Assembly: GCA_006386115.1 (NCBI GenBank)
Contig: VFIW01000017.1
Coordinates: 458,499-522,498 of the forward strand
DNA: 64,000 nt
Source of the DNA: Globisporangium splendens
Taxonomy: Eukaryota > Oomycota > Peronosporomycetes > Pythiales > Pythiaceae
Reading direction: 5' to 3'
Shown: positions 33,715-44,100 of the stretch, piece by piece
How the letters are laid out: every line of letters starts with the position of its first letter
How positions within the stretch are numbered: the first letter of the stretch is position 1
The notes under the pieces: generated by a model
The model's input: only the letters and a program-made list of their open reading frames with translations
What the model was told of the DNA's origin: nothing
Database searches by the model: none
Made by a program: the position numbers and the translations under genes

Positions 33715-34734
33715 TTACGCTGTCTTGCTGGCCGAGAAGCGCACCATTGCGGGCGCGTGCAGCAACAGCGACGCTGGCAGCTGCGGCGCACTCGCGTGGT
33801 CCGTGTCGTACATGCTCAGCCATTCCCGCAGCGCTGCACGAAGCGCGTCGATGTCTCCGTACCCGCGCACGATGCCGCGCTCTTCACACGCAAACTCCAG
33901 TTCGCTCAGCGACAGCTGATCGATTCCCTCCTTCAAGAGCATTTGGTCGTCCACGCGAAGCTCGTCCATGCGCTTCGCCAGGTGCTGCTGCAAGAGTGAC
34001 TTTGGGATGAGCTGCGTCAGCACCGAGAACGCTGGGAAGAGCGCAACGGACCGCGTCAGCACGTGCACGTGGTGAGCCGAGAGCTTTTTCAAATCTGCAG
34101 GTCCGTTTTCATCGAAGAACGGTACGAATTCGCCCACCTGCTCTGGGTTGAGGCCGCGTTTGCTCTCGAGTAGCTCTTTCAAGAGTTTCTCCTTGTTGTC
34201 GATCTGGATCAACAGTTTGACGAGCTCCGGGTAGAAAGCAGCCTTCGCCTCGGCATCCTGGCGGAAGAACTCGGTTTTCTGGTCAGGACGCCAGAATTGC
34301 CATGGCAGCAACTGCTTTGGGAACTGGTAGCCCACGAGCGGCGCCGCGTAGCCAACGAGCGGGATCGCAAAGAACGCCAGCAGCGGCAGCGATTTCAAGA
34401 GGTCGCGATGGGCTTGACGCAGCAACATCATCTCCTGACGCGTGAGCACGGCATCACTCCCACTGGCTTTAAGGCGGCTGCGGATCTGCCACGCCTGCTT
34501 GTTCTCCAGAAAGAGCTCCTTGGAGCCGTGCACGAACGGCTGCATCCATTTCTGCAGGCGCTGGAACGCCGAGAGCTCTTTCTTCGGTGCGCTGTCGTCG
34601 TCCTTGGACGCGTTAGTGCTGAAGGGACGAGGCGATGAGTGAGGCACCACGATCGCCCGCAGCTGCGGATGGCACTGACGCAGAAGCGTCGCGCTTCGCG
34701 TGGCGCTGGCGGCGTGGACGCGCATCATCATCAT
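33715..34734 (-). CDS. LETM1-like mitochondrial inner-membrane protein
   Basis: Intronless, 339 aa from the ATG at 34734 (first of four consecutive ATGs; the true start could be any of them). The N-terminus is Arg/Ser/Ala-rich without acidic residues for about 40 residues, fitting a mitochondrial presequence. A single membrane segment (SLPLLAFFAIPLVGY, about 135-160) followed by FPKQLLPWQFW matches the LETM1 signature. The C-terminal ribosome-binding-like domain includes LSLSELEFACEERGIV. LETM1 proteins support K+/H+ exchange and ribosome association at the inner membrane. EF-hands and long coiled coils of animal LETM1 are absent, as in short LETM-domain forms. Convergent with Piezo, 116 bases away. 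Confidence 0.88.
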   Translation of the reverse strand: MMMMRVHAASATRSATLLRQCHPQLRAIVVPHSSPRPFSTNASKDDDSAPKKELSAFQRLQKWMQPFVHGSKELFLENKQAWQIRSRLKASGSDAVLTRQEMMLLRQAHRDLLKSLPLLAFFAIPLVGYAAPLVGYQFPKQLLPWQFWRPDQKTEFFRQDAEAKAAFYPELVKLLIQIDNKEKLLKELLESKRGLNPEQVGEFVPFFDENGPADLKKLSAHHVHVLTRSVALFPAFSVLTQLIPKSLLQQHLAKRMDELRVDDQMLLKEGIDQLSLSELEFACEERGIVRGYGDIDALRAALREWLSMYDTDHASAPQLPASLLLHAPAMVRFSASKTA

Positions 34735-34988
34735 CGTCTTGAGCTCTCTGTGTTCTGCCTTTGAGCTCTTCGGGTTCTGAGCTCTTCAGAAAAAAAACAA
34801 AGAGCAAACGATACCTACTCTGATAAAGTACGAATCTCCCTCTACTTCGACTAAGTACGATAGATCACTTCAACCACACAAGAAAACTGATGTGGGGCAC
34901 AGAGTGGGCTACGTTGTAGACCCCTTTCTGGGACACCCTTGTAGCTTCCTATTTGTGATGCGACCTGTCAAGCAGGGAATAAGGGAAG

Positions 34989-36145
34989 ATGGCGGAGCAA
35001 GTGGCCGAGTGGATGCTGGCCGCCAAGCAGGGCCCGCTGGTGTCCGACCCGATGTCCGCGCTCTGCCTCAAGGCCGAGTACGCGGGCAACGCGAACGAGA
35101 ACTTTCTGTTCGGCATCGAGTCGCTCGCCAAGCGCTACGACGCGATGCGGCGCGTGCGCGGCGACGGCAACTGCTTCTTCCGCGCGTTCATCTTTGCGCT
35201 CTGCGAGCAATTGCTGAGTCATGACGGTAGCACTGGTATTGGGAGTAGCAGTCAGACGGCGAGACTACGCGCGCGCATCGAAGAGACGATCCGCGCGTCG
35301 AAGACCGAATTGATCGCTGTCGGGTACTCGGAGATCGCGATCGACGCGTTCTGGGAGACCTTCGTCGACTACCTCGCGGCCATGGAGACGCGGTCACACG
35401 CAGAACTATATCCTCTTTTTACGTTTCATTGGTTGTCTAGATATATATCCGTATATGTGTGTTTGAGGCTCGCTTGTATATGCTCATTTATGCTCGCCAT
35501 TGAAGGACTCCTTGACTTTGCTTGCTTGGGTGGCTAATACGGTGCAGGATTTCCAGACCGAAGGAGGAGAATCCGAGTATCTGGTGCGAACAAGTGGATG
35601 CCCGTGTATACATAAGCTGTTTTACATGGGTTCGTCAGCAGGAGGTGACGTTTGCTGTGGCTTTTGTAGGTCTGGTATGCGCGGTTGCTGACTGCTGGCC
35701 ATCTCAAGAAGCACGCCGAGACCTTCCAGCCGTTCATCGAAGGTTTGTTCCCAGGACTGACTGTCGAGCAGTTTTGTGCGGCAGAGGTACGTCCTTGGAT
35801 ACTATTGGCTGACCGGCATTCATTAGGGCATACTGAGTTGATGACGCTCTCTTTAAACCCTCAATACAGGTGGAGCCGATGGGGAAAGAGTGCGACCAAC
35901 CACAGATTGCGGCGCTGACAGAGGTCCTCAACATTGGCGTCAAGATCGAGTACTTGGATGGCAGCGGCAAGGAACTTCAAACGTACGAGTGCTCGCCAAG
36001 CGCATCGTCGTCGTCGTCTCCACGCAGCGCCACGCAAGATCCCGTGACGCTGTACCTGCTCTACCGACCTGGCCATTATGATATCCTGTATCCACGCGCA
36101 GCGACGCCATCGTCCTCATCTGCTGCTGCTGTGCAGGAACAATGA
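34989..36145 (+). CDS. Otubain-type deubiquitinase (OTU cysteine protease)
   Basis: Four exons: 34989-35450, 35548-35583, 35670-35786, 35870-36145; 296 aa. The catalytic signature GDGNCFFRAF gives Cys62 and its Asp59, and the C-terminal LLYRPGHYDILYP gives catalytic His274. The middle contains WYARLLTAGHL and VEQFCAAEVEPMGKECD, as in OTUB1. Otubains cleave ubiquitin chains and bind E2 enzymes. The 3' end of exon 1 is uncertain: the donor at 35451 is the best one in the right phase, but it leaves about 12 extra residues in a loop compared with OTUB1. A Ser-rich insertion near residue 250 is species-specific. Confidence 0.88.
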
Positions 36146-36345
36146 TAGCCCCAGGATGTGAAGCACTATAGAGTTGACTCCCCCCATTATTCTTCCTTCG
36201 TCATATCTGAAATCGCCAGTAATGATCATTATCTTTTTGCATTTTTACCTTTAAGAGCTACTAATTTTTTCATGCCAATGCGTCATTTTCGTTGCTGCAT
36301 TATTCCGTCAGCTGTAATGCCTGGGATCGCGCCACGATGCGTTTC

Positions 36346-37213
36346 CTACTTCGACTTGTTGGCAGTGTTCACGTCGTCCACAGCGACCGAGTGGGCGGCG
36401 CTGCTCAGTTGCGCAACGTTGATCAGATTCTTGAGCACACACGCTGGGAAGCAGACGTAGTAGCAAAGCTGAAAGCACACACACAACGAAAATGACAATC
36501 CATTAGCAAAAAATGCACACTCATATGAACGCGTCAATCGATCCATACTGCAACGTACATGAGCGAGTGGCACGTCCGCAAGCGGGATGAGCGCCGTCGG
36601 GTTGAAGTGCAGCACATAGAGCAGGATGTAGAACACTTCGGTACCAACGCAGCAGTAGCCGAAGAACGGGTAGTTGCCGTAGTACACGCGCAGCAGCCAG
36701 TTGCGCTCAGCCGCGACAGTCTTGTGGTGACCCTTGGACGCGTACATGTGGTACCAGTGGCTCGAAAAGTCCAAGACCAGCAAAAACACAAACGCCAAGA
36801 GGTAGTCCGGGTACAAGTGCGACAGGATCACCAAGAGTCCCGCCGTCGAGCAGCTGCAATTCGCCAAAGCAAACCAAAAAGATACCGTTTGTCAGACCAC
36901 TCTTCCTATTGCACGCTGCTCCAGAAACCGCAATTAGACAGAGAGAAAGCGACAATAGCACTACGTACCGGTCCGTGACCATGTCAAGCACGGCGCCAAA
37001 GTTGGAGCATTGGTCGAACCAGCGCGCGAAGAACCCGTCGAAGTAGTCGCAGACAAAGCTGAGCAGGTAGCAGACGATGCTCGTCTTGTAGTGCTTCTCC
37101 TGGAGCGCGATCGCGAGGCTGAATGCCGTGAGCCCCACGCGCAGGTACCCGATGAGGTTGGGCACGTAGAAGAACACGTCCGTGGGCGTGCGCTGCTTCT
37201 TCGTCGCGGCCAT
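36346..37213 (-). CDS. PIS1: CDP-diacylglycerol-inositol 3-phosphatidyltransferase (PI synthase)
   Basis: Three exons on the minus strand, 37213-36969, 36853-36559, 36468-36346; 220 aa. The CDP-alcohol phosphotransferase motif DG-x2-AR-x8-G-x3-D-x3-D is complete: Asp56, Asp59, Gly60, Ala63, Arg64, Gly73, Asp77, Asp81. Length, four or more membrane helices and the segment DFSSHWYHMYAS match eukaryotic PI synthases. The enzyme makes phosphatidylinositol from CDP-DAG and myo-inositol in the ER membrane and supplies all phosphoinositides. The exon 1/2 junction falls inside the motif region and restores TDRCSTAGLLV. Confidence 0.93.
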
Positions 37214-37452
37214 GGTGCTTCTTGCGCTTGCTGCTGCTGCGTGTTCGTCTTTCTGCCCACAGAAAAATGGAGCTCTCCCCTCTGTTTTCAAAGGTCTGAA
37301 GTAACAAGTGACACGCACAAAAAAGTAAAGTAACGCGATCGAGCCGGTTGTTTTGGGCAAGAAAAAGTACCCAAAATGAAGGCGATTGCTTCATCGTTAG
37401 ATTCGGACAAACACGTAAACGATACAATTTACGGAACTCTGGCTATCAGACA

Positions 37453-38885
37453 CTAAAATGCATCCTGCTTTCGCTCGCCGCCATCGTCTTCATCTTCGTC
37501 ATCATGCAGCAACGCTTTCTCAATGCTCGCCAGCTCGCTTTTCGTACGCTAGAGCGCAGAAAGAGAGTACAATTCAATGATCAGTCCAAGCTCATTATAC
37601 AGAATACGGGTATCCACCCTCTAGTAAATCCATTCGCACCTCGTTTTGCTGCAGCATGTGCTGCAATTGGAGCTTCCGGTGCTTCTCCATGTCGATGTAG
37701 AACACTTTCTTCACCGACACGACCGCAAACGCGAAAATGGGGAACAGACGATGGCCCCACATGACAAACTCACGCGGTGTCGTTGCGGTGAAGATCGCGT
37801 GGAAAGGAGGCTCATAGTGGATGAGCTTCACGGCGACTTCAAAACAGAGTAACTGGTGCAACAGCATCGATAAAAGCAACAATATTCACTTGAACATCCT
37901 CCGTGGCAATGCAAACTTCATTCTAATGGAGATAGATAGCGCACCAGAATGAAGCCTGTGAAGACCCATTTGCTTGCATCACGCGTCTGGGTTGGGGTCG
38001 TAAGTGAATAGCTACAGAGAGAGTGATCGAGACAAGTCAGTCCTTGAGACTAATTAGCAACAAGCGACGAAACGGTGGTGCTGCAACTCACAGGATCGCT
38101 GACCAGATGACGTAAAACAGTCCGACGTTGAGCTGCGTCTCCGCGATCGACATCTTCGATGCAACTGGCCCCCAGAAGTCGTACAGATGGCGGCGCGTTT
38201 CGTCGTAGATGTGCTGTTAAGTGCATGGAGTCCGCGCAAACGAAGTGTTGTGAGGTATTGCGAGTAGCAAAGTTTCGAGGTGAGTGTAAACGTACATCAT
38301 AAGCGGCATCCACTTCCTGCCAGACATGCGCAGGCATTTGTCCTTGTTGGTACAGATTCCGCAAGAAAGCATACTTTTGCGCCCACACATAGCGCGTCTC
38401 CGTGCGTTGCATCTACATACAACACGAGCATGTCCACAAGCAAGTAATAAATCGGTTCGCATCGTTGGGTAAGGACAACAAGCATATGCAACGAAAGATC
38501 GAAGAGATCGTACCTTCAGCAGGCGATACACGCTCCACTCGCCATACGTCCACTTGTACCACTACACAACAACATACCACAAGAGCAGATACACATAAGA
38601 AGCCATTGCTCTCACTTCGCAACGCCTCCACACAAGAGCATGACTCACGATTGGCACACCCATGAGAATGGCAGGAACAAGAAGCGAGACCAGAAACACT
38701 TGCGTGGACGTCGTCGCCTTCCCGCGTCGGATCAGCAGGCGTGACACGAGTGAGCAGATCGGCGCGACGACGAGCAGCGCATACGCTGCGAAGTGTGTGT
38801 CTTCCAGCGCGTCCGGCACCAGCTGCGAGAGCCCGAGCACCTGCGCCGGGTGCGTCATCGCGCTTGCTTCCTCCATCGTCTCCAT
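37453..38885 (-). CDS. Multi-pass membrane protein with degenerate J-like segment
   Basis: Seven exons on the minus strand: 38885-38649, 38561-38514, 38412-38296, 38213-38092, 38011-37945, 37852-37640, 37548-37453; 299 aa with all phases matching. About five hydrophobic helices: two in exon 1, one across exons 4-5, one across exons 5-6 and one in exon 6. The loop in exons 2-4 (VYRLLKMQRTET, then VWQEVDAAYDHIYDETRRHLYDFWG) resembles a J domain in its last two helices, but the HPD motif needed to stimulate Hsp70 is absent. The C-terminus is acidic (EDEDDGGE). Function unknown; an ER or organelle membrane location is plausible. Divergent from ELP3. Confidence 0.7.
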
Positions 38886-39142
38886 TTCGAAAGTGACGTG
38901 GATTGCGGTTGAAAAGTACGCCTCGTAAATTACTCTGCGCGTTATTTTGAGTGGGATGCTGCCTCAGATCTGATCGCTTATTTTGGGTTTGTTGCGGTGG
39001 TGGTGGTGGCATTTTGTGATTCTTGGCTGACGAAAGAAGAGGTGCGAAAGGACCGTGGACGGAATGGCTGCGTGGATATGTGTGTTTTGCCACTAACTGC
39101 ACGCGCACTATGGAGCGGATTGCTATATAGACGTGCTGCAGA

Positions 39143-40936
39143 ATGAGCGACCAGGAGGCGGGCTACGTGCACGCGATTTCGGGCATCGTCGATGCGCTCA
39201 TCGCGGCGTATGAGAGCCAGGAGCCCGTGAACATGACGCGGCTGAAGAAAGACGTCTCCAAGAAGTACAAACTGGCGTCGACGCCCAAGGTGTGTGCGCA
39301 TAATGCAATCGACTGCGCGCTACAGCTGTCTCTGTATGGTCGGTCGTTGCTCATATATGCGGCGTTTTTTTCTTTGAACGCAGCTCGTGGATATCATCTC
39401 GGCTGTCCCGGAAGACTACAAGGAGAAGCTCCTGCCGTTCCTCAAAGCCAAGCCTGTGCGCACGGCTTCGGGTATCGCTGTCGTTGTACGTACTTGGACT
39501 ACCGCGGCCTATTGCAAAACGTGGTCTCATTGTGTCTATTGGTATCTGTCTTGTGTGCAAAACAGGCGGTGATGTGCAAGCCGCATCGATGTCCTCACAT
39601 CGCGATGACGGGCAACATCTGCGTGTACTGTCCGGGTGGTCCCGACTCGGATTTTGAGTACTCGACGCAGGCGTACACTGGGTACGAGCCAACGAGTATG
39701 CGCGCGATCCGTGCGCGGTACAACCCGTACCTGCAGACCAAGAACCGCGTCGACCAGCTCAAGCGGCTTGGCCACTCGGTGGACAAGGTCGAGTTCATCG
39801 TCATGGGAGGCACGTTCCTATCGCTGGACAAGGAGTACCGCGACTACTTCATCCGCAACCTCCACGACGCGTTGTCCGGTCATTCGTCGTCGAGCGTCCA
39901 CGAAGCCGTGCGGTACTCGGAGCAGAGCCGCACCAAGTGCACGGCGATCACGATCGAGACGCGTCCGGACTACTGCTTGAAGCCGCACTTGAACGACATG
40001 CTCGCATACGGGTGCACGCGTATCGAGATCGGCGTACAGAGCATCTACGAGGACGTGGCGCGCGACACGAACCGCGGTCACACGGTCGCGGCTGTGTGCC
40101 ACTCATTCCAGCTCGCCAAGGACTGCGGCTACAAGATCGTGGCACACATGATGCCGGATCTGCCCAACATGGGAATGGAGCGCGACTTGCTCGGGTTCAA
40201 AGAGTATTTTGAGAACCCTGCGTTCCGCACCGACGGGCTCAAGATCTACCCGACGCTGGTCATCCGTGGCACGGGGCTATACGAGTTGTGGAAGACGGGC
40301 AGGTACAAAAACTACTCGCCCGACGATCTCGTCGACCTGATGGCCAAGCTGCTCGCGATGGTGCCGCCATGGACGCGCGTGTACCGCATCCAGCGCGATA
40401 TCCCGATGCCACTTGTGACGTCGGGAGTGGAGCACGGCAACCTGCGCGAACTCGCGCTCGCGCGCATGAAGGACCTCGGACTCGTCTGCAACGACGTGCG
40501 CACCCGCGAAGTCGGGATCAAGAGCATCCACGACCAGACTGTGCCCGACCAAGTAGAGCTCGTGCGACGCGACTACGTTGCCAACGGTGGCTGGGAGACC
40601 TTCCTGTCGTATGAAGACCCGCAGCAGAACATCCTGATTGGACTCCTGCGGCTGCGCAAGGCGAGTGCCGCAGCGTTCCGTGCCGAGATCCCACCAGGTA
40701 CCTCGATCGTGCGTGAACTCCACGTCTACGGCTCGTCCGTGCCGATCCACGCGCGCGATCCGACCAAGTTCCAGCACCAGGGCTTCGGCACGCTGCTCAT
40801 GGAGGAGGCCGAGCGCATCGCCGTGGAGGAGCACGGGTCCGACAAGATCGTCGTGATCTCGGGTGTCGGCACGCGCGAGTACTACCGCAAGCTCGGCTAC
40901 GAGTTGGACGGACCCTACATGTCCAAGTATTTATAA
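39143..40936 (+). CDS. ELP3: Elongator complex catalytic subunit ELP3
   Basis: Three exons, 39143-39289, 39384-39485 and 39566-40936; 539 aa. A naive ORF runs through both introns because they lack in-frame stops, but splicing restores the conserved [13 protein letters not shown] and [19 protein letters not shown] joins. The radical-SAM cluster is CX9CX2C (Cys92, Cys102, Cys105), and the C-terminal GNAT domain has the acetyl-CoA loop [12 protein letters not shown]3 attaches a carboxymethyl precursor to wobble uridine 34 of tRNAs and works in the Elongator complex in the cytoplasm. Length and motifs match the family fully. Confidence 0.96.
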   Translation: MSDQEAGYVHAISGIVDALIAAYESQEPVNMTRLKKDVSKKYKLASTPKVCAHNAIDCALQLSLYGRSLLIYAAFFSLNAARGYHLGCPGRLQGEAPAVPQSQACAHGFGYRCRCTYLDYRGLLQNVVSLCLLVSVLCAKQAVMCKPHRCPHIAMTGNICVYCPGGPDSDFEYSTQAYTGYEPTSMRAIRARYNPYLQTKNRVDQLKRLGHSVDKVEFIVMGGTFLSLDKEYRDYFIRNLHDALSGHSSSSVHEAVRYSEQSRTKCTAITIETRPDYCLKPHLNDMLAYGCTRIEIGVQSIYEDVARDTNRGHTVAAVCHSFQLAKDCGYKIVAHMMPDLPNMGMERDLLGFKEYFENPAFRTDGLKIYPTLVIRGTGLYELWKTGRYKNYSPDDLVDLMAKLLAMVPPWTRVYRIQRDIPMPLVTSGVEHGNLRELALARMKDLGLVCNDVRTREVGIKSIHDQTVPDQVELVRRDYVANGGWETFLSYEDPQQNILIGLLRLRKASAAAFRAEIPPGTSIVRELHVYGSSVPIHARDPTKFQHQGFGTLLMEEAERIAVEEHGSDKIVVISGVGTREYYRKLGYELDGPYMSKYL

Positions 40937-41136
40937 GAGAAAGGAGGCGACCATGTTGACGCCTGAAATGGACAAAAAGACGCAAGTATGTCACGCATTG
41001 TCGTCTTCGTTTTTGTTGTTTGTACATGGTGTGGATAATAAAATAAGCTACTCTCTCGTTGTTTTGCTTTCGTTGTCGTTCAATTTCGTACACTTGGTCC
41101 CTTTTGAACAAGCTTCCATTTGATTTGTACGCAAAT

Positions 41137-44100
41137 TTACGCGAGCTGCGCCGCGGCGGCGCGTTCGGCCATCTCCAAGAGCTCCGATGCGTCAAACGCG
41201 AACAGGTCGTCGCCAAAGTCAAAGTCCACGTCTTCGGCAGCTTCGTCAGCGTTGCTCTGTGGGAGAATGGCTTCCAGCGATTGCGGGGCTGTTGTGTGCT
41301 CATGATCGTCGTGCTGTACTTGGTTGGACGACTCGAATGGCTCGAGGTGCTGCTCGGAATTTCCTAAAGCGTTTTCTGTGTATGTAGTTCGTAGAGCTTC
41401 GTCGACTTCTTCCATGGCTTGAGTCTCTACATCGAGCGTCGTCGTGGTGTCCATTGCGTGGTCCTCTGCAGTTGCTTGGTGTGCATCAGTTTTGGCAGCA
41501 GTCTCCGAAGGCTCGTCTCCAGTCCCTGCGGATGATGGTGCTTCATCCAGAGTGGTTTGGCCAACGACTGCAGCTTCTGCTTCCGTTGTGTCTAACTCCT
41601 TGTCGAGTATCAGTAGTTCGTCCGTTAAATCCAGCGGTGCTTCTCCACTAAATGCAACGCTGACAATTGCCGCTTCAGACGAGCTCTCCGTCGCAACATC
41701 CGTCAAGATCTCACCAGCAGCAACAAAATCTGTTTCTAGAACCACAGAGTTCGTGGCATCTGGTGCATGCTGCCCACCTGCTGCTGCTTGTTCGTCTTCC
41801 ATCCAAGAAAAGTCACTCGTAATGATGGCATCAGCAGAATCCACGATTTCAGCAATTTCTTCTGAAGTGTCGACAGCATGAGTCTGCGATGAAGATTCGT
41901 CCAGAGGCTCGACGCTGATTGACTCCTCCTGGGACAAAGAGGCAACCACTTCCTCGGTTACGTACGGCTGCTCAGCAATGACATCCGCAGGTTGCTCAGC
42001 CATGGCAACGGAAAGCTCTCCTTCACTCACGTCCTCCGATGAACTATCGTCACTCTCGCCCGAATTAACAATCTCTAGTTCAACTTGAATGACTAATTCA
42101 GCTCCGATGGCCATCGCTGCATCCTCTGATTCGATCGCATGCGCTGCAACGACTAAAGCGTCTAGTGATTCCTCAGCGTTCTCCGATAGAGCATCGTTGG
42201 CCTGAATCAACTCGGAGATTACAGCATCACGCATCTTCTCTTCTTCTGTCATTCTTCTGTCATTCAACTCGTGAACGGATGCGCTCCCTTCATTCGACAA
42301 TAGCGAGCAAACAGGTTGCAGTTCCACTTCCGTGCTCAAGAAGGAAAGCGCGAGATCTTCCTGTTGCACTTCAAGTTCAACGACCGCAAGCCCACTGGAC
42401 GTACTGTGTTCTTGGATATCCGAAGCAGACGTATCACGTTTTTCCCCATGCGTAACACTCTCAGTGAAGCCGAAGTCGTTGTTGCTCCGAACCTCCACGC
42501 TTGTGTCTACTGCTTGCTTTAGCGCAAGAAGGGACTTTGATGCTTGGGCCATTTTGGTGAGTGCATCTTCTGCGCTCTCGTTACCGAGACTACCATCATC
42601 ACTCACATTTGGACTGTGTTCCGATGGCTCTGGGTCATTGCCGAGTACTTTTGGTGAATAGATATGGCGGTAGACGTCCGTCATTACGCTCGAAACTCCG
42701 TCTCCAAATTGATTCAGCGACGCTCGAATCACTGGTTCCTGTGCTTTCACGATGTCCACGACGGGTTTGCCATACTGGTGATAATATTCGCTCGCGGGGG
42801 TGTTCTCGAAATACGCCTCCACTGTAGATTGCGAGAATGGCAGCAACTGTGCCAAGCTCACGACACTGTCCCACGAGTAGCTGCTGCTCATGAGCGCATC
42901 TTCTCGCTCTCTCCACTCCGAACACACACAGTCGACTGGGTACGCATGCGCCAAGTGCTGACCAATGTTCCCATACTCAAACCCACTCAGGTCATGATTG
43001 AATTCGTCGCAACTCTCAGCTGCATCAGCTGTGGCCGCAGCACGCGAAGCACATTCCCGGGAATTGATATACACGAGACCAGCACCAGCCAGTGCCATTG
43101 CACTTGCAGACAGCAACGCACACCGGGTAAGGAATCGGATGCTGCGTCCTGCGAGTCCTCGCTTCTTGCGTCCTCTTTCCGTCATTGCTGGGCTGGGTTT
43201 GGAAGCAGCCTTTTCTAACAGCGCGAGGTTCTCTTCCAAATGCTTTACGCTCAATGCCCCGTACTTGGTCTTCAGTAACTGCACCAACGCGCGCTCTCTG
43301 CCAGCATACTCTCTCGCGACACGTGACACGCTCTGCAACTTGTCAGGCTGGTGCTTCTTGTACAGATCCCTCAGCAAACTCTCGAGCGTCACCGTTTGAG
43401 GAGACGAAGGACGTTGTTCCGTTTGCATGGTCTTCTGGCCCGTTAAAGAAGCAACATTGGACGATTTCTCGTCCCTTAAAGAGTAAGCATTCGCCAGAGG
43501 AGGAGGAGGAGGACCGCGGCTCAACTCGCCTTGTCGCATGATGGGACTTGCTTTCGAGCCGCCCTTCGCATGCGTGAAATCGGTCATCGGTGGCGGTGGA
43601 ATGTCAGCTCGCAGTCTACCGGCAGTAGCGCCATCAGCTCGAGAGGTGCTTGTCTGTTGTCGAGGTGGTGCTTGGGATGTAAAGCCACCGATGGTTGACA
43701 CATTCTCTTCCTCATCATCACCAGCATCCGTAGCAGTTGGCACTTGGTCATCATCATACGTAGCACTCGGCGTGACGACAGGAAAAGGATATGCGTTCGT
43801 CGGACTCGATACATCAGAGTCCTCCGTTGGATGGTCACTATGCGCATCCGTATGGTCCGCATGGAGATCATAGAAGACAGGAGGCATGGGGGGATGGAAT
43901 CCATTCATCGACTGCGATCTTCCTTTTGAAGACACCTTGTTTGACGACACGACATAGCCAGAACCCAGACCAGGTGATCTTTTCCCATTAGTGGAGCTCA
44001 CTGGTGGCGGTGGCAGCGCGTCTGCTCCGTTAGAGCCAATCTTTGGATACTGTAGTGGCGGTGCATCTTGGCTTGTGGGAGATCGTAAGCAGGTAGCCGG

